Assembly: GCA_029821195.1 (NCBI GenBank)
Contig: JALGTU010000007.1
Coordinates: forward strand, 1 to 39,245
Direction of reading: 5' to 3'
Source: Candidatus Zipacnadia bacterium
Lineage (GTDB): Bacteria > Armatimonadota > Zipacnadia > Zipacnadales > Zipacnadaceae
Length of the DNA stretch: 39,245 nt
Shown one piece after another: positions 18,117-28,393 of the stretch (position 1 is its first letter; every line of letters begins with the position of its first letter). A program made the translations under genes and the position numbers. The notes beneath the pieces are model-generated. The model ran no database searches, was not told the origin of the DNA, and saw only the letters and a program-made list of their open reading frames with translations.

Positions 18117-19457
18117 CTACTTGCCGAAGTGCAGGCGGCCCACGGCGTCGGGGCGCTCCAGGAGTACGGTGCCACTGGCGGCGTCAATCTGGATCGGCAC
18201 ACCGAGCAGCCCGAAGAACTCCACGGGCACCATCGTCGTCTTGCTGTAGAGCAGGTAGGGCACGGCCAGCATCTCGATTTGCTGGTCATTGACTAGTATC
18301 GTGCGCCTGCCGATGTACAATTGGGCGGAATCCAGCTCCGACGAAACGATAATCTTCAGGCCCCGGGCGGTGAACCTGGCGGAGGTCTGAAAGCCCAGCC
18401 AGTCGGCAACTGGTCGTACCGGCACGAAGATTTGCCCTTCCTTGAGAACGGGAGAATCGGGATAAAGCCCACCCAGCTCGATGTCCATGATCGGTTTTCC
18501 CGTGCCGATAGTTGGCTCATTGGACTTCTCTTTGACGCTGGGCGAGACCAGCGGGGGGGCCGCCGGCGGAGTTGCCGGTTGCGTGGCCGGCTCGACCGGA
18601 AGGACAGTCACCGGAACCGAGGCAGACTCGGCTTCCTCCTTGGGCGGCTTAACCTCTACGGGCACCGGCAGCGTGGTCGGGGCCGGCTCTTCGGTGCTCT
18701 CCACCACGGGCTTGAGTGGCTTAGGAGGCAGCGACGCGGGGCCGCCTGCCCCTTCGGCGGGCCGCTCCGGGATAGTCGGCCGCAGCCTACTGGTGCCTTG
18801 CAGCGGATAGTTGTAGGCCACGGTGAGCGCCCAATCATCCATATCCAGCAGGCCTGCATCTACGGTGAAGTTGCGCCACAGGCGCATGCGGACGCCCATG
18901 TTTATCTGGTCATTGATGTGCTCGGCCATAACCGCCAGACTCCTGCCCAGCCGGACTTCAGCGCCGAAGAAGAAGTCATCAATGCAGCCGCCGCCGATGC
19001 CACCGTGGACGCGGAGCATACTCACCGGCGCCCCGCCTATGCTACGTACCGGTCGCCCCAGCTCCTTGCTGGCGACGAAGTAGACGGCGGTGTCCATCTC
19101 GTTGGTGATGTCGGTGACGCCGACGGCAAGGCTGGCGCGACCGGGCGTGGCGGGTTGGAAGCGGTACTTGAGGTTGAGCAGGGTCTCAGATTCGCCCGAT
19201 TTCGGTCGCCACCACAATGCCCCCGCCTCGATGGCTTCCTGGAAGCCGAAGTTGACCATGTACCCCCGAGCATCCCAACCACTCATTTTGGTACTGGTAA
19301 TTCCCACATTGTACTGCCGGTCAGTGAGTGCATCGGTCGTCGGCGACAACAGCAGGCCGCTGTAGCCGCGCAGGGACGGCTCCGCTGAGACAACTGCTGC
19401 ACACACCAGTAGCACTACTACGCCTGTAAGCAGATAACGACTAACCATCAGGCTCAC
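18117..19457 (-). CDS. Outer-membrane barrel-like protein with C-terminal stalk (copper amine oxidase N-like) domain
   Basis: Signal peptide; YjbH-like SLRGYSGLLLSPTTDALTDRQYNVGIT; Pro/Glu-rich linker; C-terminal GQIFVPVRPVADWLGFQTSARFTARGLKIIV...VPYLLYSKTTMVPVEFFGLLGV stalk repeat. Confidence 0.72.
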   Translation of the reverse strand: MSLMVSRYLLTGVVVLLVCAAVVSAEPSLRGYSGLLLSPTTDALTDRQYNVGITSTKMSGWDARGYMVNFGFQEAIEAGALWWRPKSGESETLLNLKYRFQPATPGRASLAVGVTDITNEMDTAVYFVASKELGRPVRSIGGAPVSMLRVHGGIGGGCIDDFFFGAEVRLGRSLAVMAEHINDQINMGVRMRLWRNFTVDAGLLDMDDWALTVAYNYPLQGTSRLRPTIPERPAEGAGGPASLPPKPLKPVVESTEEPAPTTLPVPVEVKPPKEEAESASVPVTVLPVEPATQPATPPAAPPLVSPSVKEKSNEPTIGTGKPIMDIELGGLYPDSPVLKEGQIFVPVRPVADWLGFQTSARFTARGLKIIVSSELDSAQLYIGRRTILVNDQQIEMLAVPYLLYSKTTMVPVEFFGLLGVPIQIDAASGTVLLERPDAVGRLHFGK

Positions 19458-20058
19458 CTCCAGAGTTTTCCTCAGCCCTCGGCTCCGCTTGCTCTGCCGG
19501 CTGGCGGGCCGGCGCGGATTCCTCGGGCTGGGCTTGCTCGCCGCCCTCCTCTTCGGAGGGCGATTCGGTCTCGGCCGCCAGCCGGGGCAGTTCCTCCTCA
19601 GTGGGTTGTAAGGCCTTTATCACGGCCTTTATCTTCTCATCAACCTGTCCGCCGTGCGTGTCGCCGCAGCCACACTTGCCCATTTTTTCGGCCAGTCTGA
19701 AAAGGTACAGAGCCTGGTCGAGATCGGCCAGCGCCTGCTTGCGATTCTTCTGACTGTGATGCAGTTCGGCCTCACCTGCAGCGTGATCGGACAGTTCGAC
19801 CAAGGCCTCCCCCACCTCGTCTCGCGCTGCATTCCATCGGTCCCGCTGCTTCTGCAGGACTTGCAATTGCTCCTGCATCTGCTCAGTAATGACCACAGTC
19901 TCGTTGCGCTCCCAGATCAGATAGGCACAGGCAACGGCCAGCACGAAGGCCAAAAACGCATATAGCTCGACTCGCCGGGAGCCGGGAGAGCGTCGTTGGG
20001 GCGGCGGCCCAGTCAGGTTAAGATCAAGGTCATCCAATTCACTGGACAATTCTATCAC
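19441..20058 (-). CDS. Single-pass membrane protein with coiled coil and acidic C-terminal tail
   Basis: VELYAFLAFVLAVACAYLIW TM; coiled coil EQMQEQLQVLQKQRDRWNAARDE; KCGCGDTHGG; E/P/A-rich tail. Overlaps the next gene by 17 nt. Confidence 0.7.
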   Translation of the reverse strand: MIELSSELDDLDLNLTGPPPQRRSPGSRRVELYAFLAFVLAVACAYLIWERNETVVITEQMQEQLQVLQKQRDRWNAARDEVGEALVELSDHAAGEAELHHSQKNRKQALADLDQALYLFRLAEKMGKCGCGDTHGGQVDEKIKAVIKALQPTEEELPRLAAETESPSEEEGGEQAQPEESAPARQPAEQAEPRAEENSGGEPDG

Positions 20059-20153
20059 TTACTCCTTTACCTAGTTAGAGTTCGCCGTACCTAGATGGTT
20101 ATCCTGCTTGCAGCGCAATAGAATTTGCAGGAACTGTGACCGGCCCGAAATGA

Positions 20154-20993
20154 CTAGGCGGGGCCGGCCGTGCGCATCACCAGAGTAGTACAGTGCGCGG
20201 CTTGAACCACTTGCTCCGCTAGCGAGCCGAGCAGTTGCCGTCGGAGCGTATGCAGCGGCGGGGTGCCGACCACCACTACGTTGTAAGCCTCGCTGGCGTG
20301 TATGATGCCGGCGGCCGGATCTGAGGAGATCTTCACGAGGGCCCGACCGTAACTGTCCAGAGCAGCGTTGTTCAGAACTGCATTGAGCTCGTCAAGCGCT
20401 TCCTGGGTCTGCTCGTGGGCTGAGGCGAAGTGCACGAAGTCAATCTCGGCGCCGGCCTGGTGGTAAAGCGGGACTATGATCTCGCGGGCCAGACGCGGGT
20501 CGGTCGAGCGCGCTACCGGCACCAGAGCTCGATCCAGGCGCAGGTCCTCCTCAAACCTGGCGACCAGTACGTTGCAGGGCGCATGGGCGGCCACGGCGTC
20601 AACGATGCGGTCAAAATCGAGATCGGACTGCGTCAAAGTGGGATGGAGGTGCTGCGACATGCCAATGACTAACAGGTCAGCATCGTAGGCTTCCGCTACA
20701 TTGTTGATGCCTTCGTGGATATGCTGGCCGACAGCTACCCGACATTCAGACTCCAGGCCCCGCGCCTGGGCGGCGTGCTGGGCACGCTTGACCAGATCCT
20801 GGGCGTTGGTGAAGGCATCCCCGCAGGGGCCCGGCTCTTCGCCTGCTTCGTCCGGGGATGGCACCACACTGGTGCAGATCAGCCGCCCGTCGTGCTCGGC
20901 CGCAATCAGGGCGGAAATGTGGATGAGGTTGGCGACGGTAGCGGGATTGGCTACCGCGACGACCACAGTATATTGATGCACAACCGATGTCAC
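20154..20993 (-). CDS. Tandem universal stress protein (UspA)
   Basis: Two Usp-like halves: YTVVVAVANPATVANLIHISALIAAEHDGRLICTSVV...DADLLVIGMSQH and DRALVPVARSTDPRLAREIIVPL...YNVVVVGTPPLHTLRRQLLGSLAEQVVQAAHCTTLVMR. Confidence 0.85.
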   Translation of the reverse strand: MTSVVHQYTVVVAVANPATVANLIHISALIAAEHDGRLICTSVVPSPDEAGEEPGPCGDAFTNAQDLVKRAQHAAQARGLESECRVAVGQHIHEGINNVAEAYDADLLVIGMSQHLHPTLTQSDLDFDRIVDAVAAHAPCNVLVARFEEDLRLDRALVPVARSTDPRLAREIIVPLYHQAGAEIDFVHFASAHEQTQEALDELNAVLNNAALDSYGRALVKISSDPAAGIIHASEAYNVVVVGTPPLHTLRRQLLGSLAEQVVQAAHCTTLVMRTAGPA

Positions 20994-21137
20994 CGACCCT
21001 TACCGGTGGGGTGAACGATAGATGCGGCAAAGCTGACTGTTCAAGACCGGCTGACCGATTGACGGAGCGGCAGCCTACGCGTAAGACGATAGCGATTATC
21101 GCCGGGTTTGTCAACTTCTCCGGCGGTCTCGGGAGCA

Positions 21138-21166
21138 TTGACGAGCCGCAGGTAAAATGTTATAAT
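21138..21166 (+). promoter_or_regulatory. Sigma70-type promoter
   Basis: TTGACG (21138-21143), 17-nt spacer, TATAAT (21161-21166). Confidence 0.8.
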
Positions 21167-21172
21167 GAATAT

Positions 21173-21270
21173 ACTGAATTCTGTAGGCAGAAATTGGCGC
21201 GGGTAGGCAAAGGCGCAGAACGCAATCCTATTTAGCGATGCAGCACAGAGCCGCCGAAGGCTCTTTTTTT
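21173..21270 (+). ncRNA. Candidate short RNA or attenuated leader upstream of yvcK
   Basis: Bounded by the 21138-21166 promoter and the 21247-21270 terminator; pairable internal segments (GGTAGG/CCTATT, GCG-CAGAA-CGC). Start is inferred from the -10 box. Confidence 0.55.
21247..21270 (+). terminator. Intrinsic terminator
   Basis: AGAGCC-GCCGAA-GGCTCT followed by TTTTTT. Confidence 0.85.
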
Positions 21271-21360
21271 GTGGGGGCGCCAGAGTTGTCATGGCGTCGT
21301 GCAGCGCAGCTACAACACCGAGTAGTAAAGGCCTGAGCCGGGCGAAGAAGACGAGGGAAG

Positions 21361-23782
<2,422 letters not shown>

Positions 23783-23792
23783 GTTAGTGACC

Positions 23793-23826
23793 GGTGGATA
23801 GTGGCGAGTGGCTAGTGGTTAGGTAA
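23793..23826 (+). repeat. Degenerate GTGGATAGTGGCGAGTGG-type repeat (gap/pgk junction)
   Basis: GGTGGATAGTGGCGAGTGGCTAGTGGTTAGGTAA; shares the exact 18-mer GTGGATAGTGGCGAGTGG with the repeat after pgk. Confidence 0.8.
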
Positions 23827-23910
23827 CAGCGAGAGGCGAAGGGGCCGCGACTGGCGAACCGCTGGCCAAGGCAGAATGCGGTTAGTGCCCGCAGAGGAGG
23901 ATTGACAGAG

Positions 23911-25107
23911 ATGAATAAGAAGACCATCCATGACGTAGACGTCACGGGCAAACGGGTGCTGGTGCGCGTGGACTTTAACGTGCCGATGGAGGACGGCCAG
24001 ATCACTGACGATACGCGCATCCGGGCCGTCCTGCCGACAATCGGCTACTTAACCGGCCAGGGCGCAGTGGTCATCCTCTGCGCGCACATGGGACGCCCCA
24101 AGGGCAAACGCGTTCCCGAAGAGAGCCTCAAGCCCGCCGGCGACCGCCTCGGTCAGCTTATTGATGCGCCAGTCAGCTTTGTGGACGACTGCATCGGTGA
24201 GCCGGTCGCCCAGACTGTGGCAGCCGCCTCCCCGGGGGACATTATCCTGCTGGAGAATACGCGCTTTCATCCCGGCGAGGAGTCCAAGGATGAAGCCGAG
24301 ATGCTGGCCTTCGCCGAACAGCTCGCCGCCCCCGCCGATATGTACGTCAATGACGCCTTCGGCGCCTCGCACCGCAAGCACGCCTCCACCTACGGCGTCA
24401 CCAAGTACCTGAGCCCATGCGTAGCCGGCCTGCTGGTTGAAGAGGAGGTTACCAAGCTCCAGCGAGTGGTGGATGCCGAGCGGGAGGGCTTCGTGGCCGT
24501 GCTCGGTGGTGCTAAGGTCAAAGACAAGATCGGCGTCGTGGAGGCGCTCCTGCCCCGCGTCGAGCACCTGCTGATCGGGGGGGCGATGGCCTGGGCCTTC
24601 TTTAGGGCCCAAGGCATGGAGATCGGCGAGTCGCTGTGCAGCGATGAGAGTATAGAAGGCGCTGGGAAGCTCCTCAACTCCATGGCCGAATACCTCGACC
24701 GTATGGTCCTGCCGGTTGACGTGCATATGAAAAAGCTTGCAACTGGCGAAACCAGGTATGCACCTGCCGGCGGGCTCAAGCCGGGTTGGGATGCGCTGGA
24801 CATCGGCCCCGAGACGCGCGAAAAGTACGCTGACACTGTCCGCAAGGCCAAGACCGTTTTCTGGAATGGCCCGATGGGTTACTTCGAGGAACCGCCCTTT
24901 GACGAGGGTACGCTGGCCGTGGCTGAGGCGATGGGCGAGTGCACGGGCTATAACGTGGTCGGCGGTGGTGATTCGGTAGCCGCGATCACCCAGATGGGCC
25001 TGGCTGAGCAGATGGATCACGTCTCCACCGGCGGCGGAGCATCGTTGGAGTTCATTGAAAATGGCGGTAGCTTGCCGGCAGTAGAGGCATTGGATGGCAA
25101 AGGATAG
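23911..25107 (+). CDS. pgk: Phosphoglycerate kinase
   Basis: KRVLVRVDFNVPMEDGQITDDTRIRAVLPTI; HMGRPKGK; LLENTRFHPGEE; VNDAFGASHRKHAS; VVGGGDSVAAI; STGGGASLEFIE. Confidence 0.97.
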   Translation: MNKKTIHDVDVTGKRVLVRVDFNVPMEDGQITDDTRIRAVLPTIGYLTGQGAVVILCAHMGRPKGKRVPEESLKPAGDRLGQLIDAPVSFVDDCIGEPVAQTVAAASPGDIILLENTRFHPGEESKDEAEMLAFAEQLAAPADMYVNDAFGASHRKHASTYGVTKYLSPCVAGLLVEEEVTKLQRVVDAEREGFVAVLGGAKVKDKIGVVEALLPRVEHLLIGGAMAWAFFRAQGMEIGESLCSDESIEGAGKLLNSMAEYLDRMVLPVDVHMKKLATGETRYAPAGGLKPGWDALDIGPETREKYADTVRKAKTVFWNGPMGYFEEPPFDEGTLAVAEAMGECTGYNVVGGGDSVAAITQMGLAEQMDHVSTGGGASLEFIENGGSLPAVEALDGKG

Positions 25108-25165
25108 TGGATAGTGGCGAGTGGATAGTGGCAAGTGGCTAGTGGATAGTTAACGACTAACGACC
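25102..25165 (+). repeat. Degenerate GTGGATAGTGG-type repeat array (after pgk)
   Basis: GGATAGTGGATAGTGGCGAGTGGATAGTGGCAAGTGGCTAGTGGATAGTTAACGACTAACGACC. Confidence 0.85.
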
Positions 25166-25221
25166 CGAAACAACAGCCCGCGACAGCGACTGGGTGGGGA
25201 AACTGGCCGCGAGACCTGTCC

Positions 25222-25246
25222 CGTAGGAGCGGCATTTTTGCCGCGA
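25222..25246. repeat. REP-like hairpin unit
   Basis: CGTAGGAGCGGCATTTTTGCCGCGA; stem GCGGCA/TGCCGC with loop TTTT. Confidence 0.75.
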
Positions 25247-25289
25247 TTTGTGATCGTAGACGCAGGGCAAGAAAGGCGATCGCGTCAGG

Positions 25290-25703
25290 ATGCCATCGCA
25301 AATTAGAAGTTACCGGGACCTCAGCGTTTGGCAGAAATCGTGCGATTTGGCTGAAGAAATTTACATGCTTACTCGTCAATTTCCCAAAGAGGAGTTGTAC
25401 GGTCTAGTCAGCCAAATGCGCCGGGCTGCTGTCTCGGTTCCTTCGAATATCGCAGAGGGAGCAGAGCGCGAAGGGGCTGCAGAATACCTGCGGTTCTTGA
25501 GCGTCGCAAGCGGCTCTCTGGCTGAGTTGCAGACTCAGGTGGAGTTGGCGCGGCGCTTCAACTACATTGCGGCTCAACAAGCGGAAGAGCTGGCCCTTGG
25601 AATTGATGAAATCGGCAAGATGCTGTACGGGCTACGGAAGGGCCTAAGGGAGCACAGGGGAGGCGACCATGCTGGCATCGAACATCGAAAAGCACGTCAA
25701 TGA
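25290..25703 (+). CDS. Four-helix-bundle protein (S23/IVS-type, TIGR02436-like)
   Basis: IRSYRDLSVWQKSCDLAEEIYMLTRQFPKEELYGLVSQMRRAAVSVPSNIAEGAEREGAAEYLRFLSVASGSLAELQTQVELARRFNYI matches the family signature. Confidence 0.9.
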   Translation: MPSQIRSYRDLSVWQKSCDLAEEIYMLTRQFPKEELYGLVSQMRRAAVSVPSNIAEGAEREGAAEYLRFLSVASGSLAELQTQVELARRFNYIAAQQAEELALGIDEIGKMLYGLRKGLREHRGGDHAGIEHRKARQ

Positions 25704-26079
25704 TGGACGTCAAGTGATTATTGAGGTTATGAAAGCTAGCAAGTACAGTTTCCAGGACGTGACTCCTTCAGTGCTCCCATCAGGGCCGGGGATATATGTG
25801 ATTACAACGGACAACGGCGAAATTCTGCGAGCGGGTAAGACAAAGGTCCTATGCCAGCGTATCTATCAGAACCACTTGATGGGAGACCAATCAGGGAACC
25901 TGCGGTCCCAGTTGGTCAATACGGGCGTGTGCGTTGACTTAGAGGAAGCGAAAGAATGGATCAGGCAACACTGCACAGTGCGATGGATAGAAAAGAGCAC
26001 GTTGGATAGAATAGGCATCCAAATCAATTGGGCGGAGCACTTTATGCTCAGTGTCCTTCGGCCAAGGTTTAGCGATTAG
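25669..26079 (+). CDS. GIY-YIG-like domain protein with degenerate second motif
   Basis: LPSGPGIYVITTDNGEILRAGKTKVLCQRIYQNHL fits GIY-x-LRAGKT-x-R; start overlaps the preceding CDS; AGGGGAGG Shine-Dalgarno. Confidence 0.65.
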   Translation: MLASNIEKHVNDGRQVIIEVMKASKYSFQDVTPSVLPSGPGIYVITTDNGEILRAGKTKVLCQRIYQNHLMGDQSGNLRSQLVNTGVCVDLEEAKEWIRQHCTVRWIEKSTLDRIGIQINWAEHFMLSVLRPRFSD

Positions 26080-26117
26080 GCACCAGTGAGAGCTGTTGAG
26101 GTGTCAGGGGCCTGGTA

Positions 26118-26175
26118 TCCTGTCGTTCGCCGTTTGTCGTTCCCTAACCACTGTCCACTAACCACTGTCCACTGA
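26118..26175 (-). repeat. Inverted copy of the GTGG-type repeat (before tpiA)
   Basis: Reverse complement contains AGTGGACAGTGGTTAGTGGACAGTGGTTAGGGAACGACAAACGGCG, similar to AGTGGTTAGGTAACAGCGAGAGGCG downstream of gap. Confidence 0.8.
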
Positions 26176-26197
26176 AAACACGGGAGGTCGGTTTGCT

Positions 26198-27010
26198 ATG
26201 CGTATTCCCATAATGGCTGGGAACTGGAAAATGAATTGCGACAACGAGGAGGCCTGGCAACTGGCCGCGGCCATTGCCGACCAAGTCGGTGATGTCCAAA
26301 ACTGCGAGATGATCCTGTGCCCGCCAGCAACGGCACTTACTACCGTGCTGGCCGCTATCGAGGACACCAACATCGGCCTCGGCGCTCAGAATATCTTCTG
26401 GGAGGAAAGCGGCGCCTATACCGGTGAGCTGTCCGGGCCGATGCTGGTCTCGTGCGGCTGCGAATATGTTATCATCGGCCACTCCGAGCGGCGCGGGCGC
26501 TTCGGGGCACCCGATGAAGACTTCACTGCCGAACTTCAGAAGGTCTTCGGTGATACAGATGCCAGTGTCAATCGCAAGATCAAGGCGGCGCTGTCGTACG
26601 AGTTGACGCCGATTGTTTGCGTGGGCGAACTGCTCAGCGAGCGGCAGGCGGGCCAGACTGACGAGGTGGTCACCAGCCAGGTCCACGCGGCGCTGGACGG
26701 TTTGGCCGCCGACCAGATTGACTTGCTGGTCTTCGCCTATGAGCCGGTCTGGGCCATCGGCACCGGCGAGGTCTGCGATGCCGGGGAGGCTAACCGCGTG
26801 CTGGGCCTGATCCGCAGCCTTCTGGCCGAGGCCACCAGCGACAGCGTGGCCCAGGAGATACGGATTCTGTACGGCGGCAGCGTCAAGCCCGACAACATTG
26901 TCGGCCTGATGCAGCAGCCGGAGATTGACGGCGGCCTGGTGGGGGGCGCGGCGCTGCAGGCGGATTCCTTCGGCGAGTTGATCAGCGCGGCGGCAGCGAG
27001 CATGGGGTAG
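26198..27010 (+). CDS. tpiA: Triosephosphate isomerase
   Basis: IPIMAGNWKMNCDNEE; YVIIGHSERRGRFGAPDED; FAYEPVWAIGTGEVCDAGEAN; ILYGGSVKPDNI. Confidence 0.97.
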   Translation: MRIPIMAGNWKMNCDNEEAWQLAAAIADQVGDVQNCEMILCPPATALTTVLAAIEDTNIGLGAQNIFWEESGAYTGELSGPMLVSCGCEYVIIGHSERRGRFGAPDEDFTAELQKVFGDTDASVNRKIKAALSYELTPIVCVGELLSERQAGQTDEVVTSQVHAALDGLAADQIDLLVFAYEPVWAIGTGEVCDAGEANRVLGLIRSLLAEATSDSVAQEIRILYGGSVKPDNIVGLMQQPEIDGGLVGGAALQADSFGELISAAAASMG

Positions 27011-27060
27011 CGCGACGACGAGAGACGGGCGCGATGATTTCCCCCAGGGCACGATAATGG

Positions 27061-27085
27061 TAGGAGCGACATTCCTGTCGCGACA
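27061..27085. repeat. REP-like half-palindrome after tpiA
   Basis: TAGGAGCGACATTCCTGTCGCGACA; stem GCGACA/TGTCGC with loop TTCC. Confidence 0.8.
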
Positions 27086-27149
27086 ACCCCTCGCGTGCCC
27101 TGTCCACTGCGTCGTATTCGCCGGTGTGCCATAGTGCTGTGGCGAACGG

Positions 27150-28130
27150 TCACACCCGCCGAAAGCTGACCAGGTCCGAGAAGTCGGCCATCGCCCCCAT
27201 CGCCCGGTTGCTTGTCTCAATGCCTGCCTCCTCGACAGCCGCACCAGGGTTCAGACCCGCGTAGAGAATCACCCCAATGCGTTCGAGGGGGACAGGGATT
27301 TCCAGCAGTGGTTGGCTGGACTGGCCCACAGCGGCCACGCCGCGAATGCCCGCCTGCGCCATCTCATCGGCTAGCTGGACAAACTGGCTACGGGCGGCGC
27401 CAGGAATGATGCGGAAGCTGGCCCCCACTTTGCCAGCTTCCCCGCGGGCGGCCGGGGTGACTGAGGTCATCTTGCCCTTGATAAATATCTCCAGGGGGTC
27501 CAGGGAGGTACCGCCGTAGTTGATCAGGTCGGTAAAGCGCAGTGGTTCGTGGCCGGCAAGCTCCAGCAGACCGCCGAATTCCGACTGCATGGGGATGCCG
27601 TGGCTGAGCAGGATACCGTTGATAGTGACGCTGCAGACCGTACCGATACCGACCATTCCCGGTGGCACGCGGGTGTCGCCGACGCTCTGGCCCGGTTGGT
27701 AGATAGCTACCAGGTCACTGGTGCACAGGCCCGCCAGGAAAACCGGACGCATCACCCGCAGGGCCGCCTCCAATGCCTCCGCGGGTAGCAGCGAGATGTT
27801 GAGGACAACCTGGCCCTGACGGGTAGCCAGGTCGAAGCTGGTCTGGTAGGCTAGCCGTTCGAGCCGGGAGATAACCAAGGTGACTTTGTCAGATACGCTG
27901 GCGTCGGCCAGTTCTTGCCGGCCCGCCTCGGTGAGGCGCCGGCCCTGACGCCCCAGCGGTTCGGTTAACCCCGCCTCGTCGAGCCGGCTCAAGTGGTAGC
28001 GGATCGCGCGGTCGGTAAGGTGCACCCCGAAGTTGGCTAGCTCGCTGGCCAGCCGGCTGCTGCCTAGCGGCTTGCCCGCCTGGCCTAGCACACGAAGAAT
28101 TGCCAAAGCCTTCCTATCAATTTCCGGCAT
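27150..28130 (-). CDS. NrpR-type transcriptional regulator (HTH plus DUF128/NrpR domain)
   Basis: KALAILRVLGQAGKPLGSSRLASELANFGVHLTDRAIRYHLSRLDEAGLTEPLGRQGRRLTEAG; GMVGIGTVCSVTINGILLSHGIPMQSEFGGLLEL; FTDLINYGGTSLDPLEIFIKGKMTSV. Confidence 0.87.
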   Translation of the reverse strand: MPEIDRKALAILRVLGQAGKPLGSSRLASELANFGVHLTDRAIRYHLSRLDEAGLTEPLGRQGRRLTEAGRQELADASVSDKVTLVISRLERLAYQTSFDLATRQGQVVLNISLLPAEALEAALRVMRPVFLAGLCTSDLVAIYQPGQSVGDTRVPPGMVGIGTVCSVTINGILLSHGIPMQSEFGGLLELAGHEPLRFTDLINYGGTSLDPLEIFIKGKMTSVTPAARGEAGKVGASFRIIPGAARSQFVQLADEMAQAGIRGVAAVGQSSQPLLEIPVPLERIGVILYAGLNPGAAVEEAGIETSNRAMGAMADFSDLVSFRRV

Positions 28131-28142
28131 ATTTTTCCCTCC

Positions 28143-28154
28143 AATGTCGCTCCT
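28143..28154 (-). repeat. REP-like head fragment
   Basis: AATGTCGCTCCT = reverse complement of AGGAGCGACATT, upstream of the nrpR-like gene. Confidence 0.5.
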
Positions 28155-28257
28155 TGTGGGATGCTGCCGTGATGAGGATGCTGAGTTAGGGGAAAGATAG
28201 CGGAAGTGGCCGGAAATGTCAAGTCGCCGAGCGGAAGAATTTGCCGGTGCGGTTCCG

Positions 28258-28286
28258 TTGACAGCCCTGTTGCAGCGCTCTAGAAT
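28258..28286 (+). promoter_or_regulatory. Sigma70-type promoter for the guaA-hisF-gdh block
   Basis: TTGACA (28258-28263), 17-nt spacer, TAGAAT (28281-28286). Confidence 0.82.
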
Positions 28287-28393
28287 ACGGTTGGTAGGAG
28301 GGGCAACATAGACACGAGCTGATGCTGCAACGGCGCTCCGTCGGTCGCGGCAGGCTCAGCGTTTGCCCTATCGTAGAAGGAGAGAGCGAGCCT

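Noticed and set aside
20987-21235. 82-aa ORF before yvcK as a possible leader peptide
   Set aside because: Its start lies upstream of the 21138 promoter and it crosses the -35/-10 boxes; no RBS seen.
21173-21270. Assignment as a GEMM (c-di-GMP-I) riboswitch
   Set aside because: GGCAAA and ACGCAA are present, but only 8 nt separate them, leaving no room for the GNRA-capped stem, and the second domain is not convincing. Left as an unassigned RNA.
24049-25134. 361-aa minus-strand ORF opposite pgk
   Set aside because: Shadow of pgk codon periodicity.
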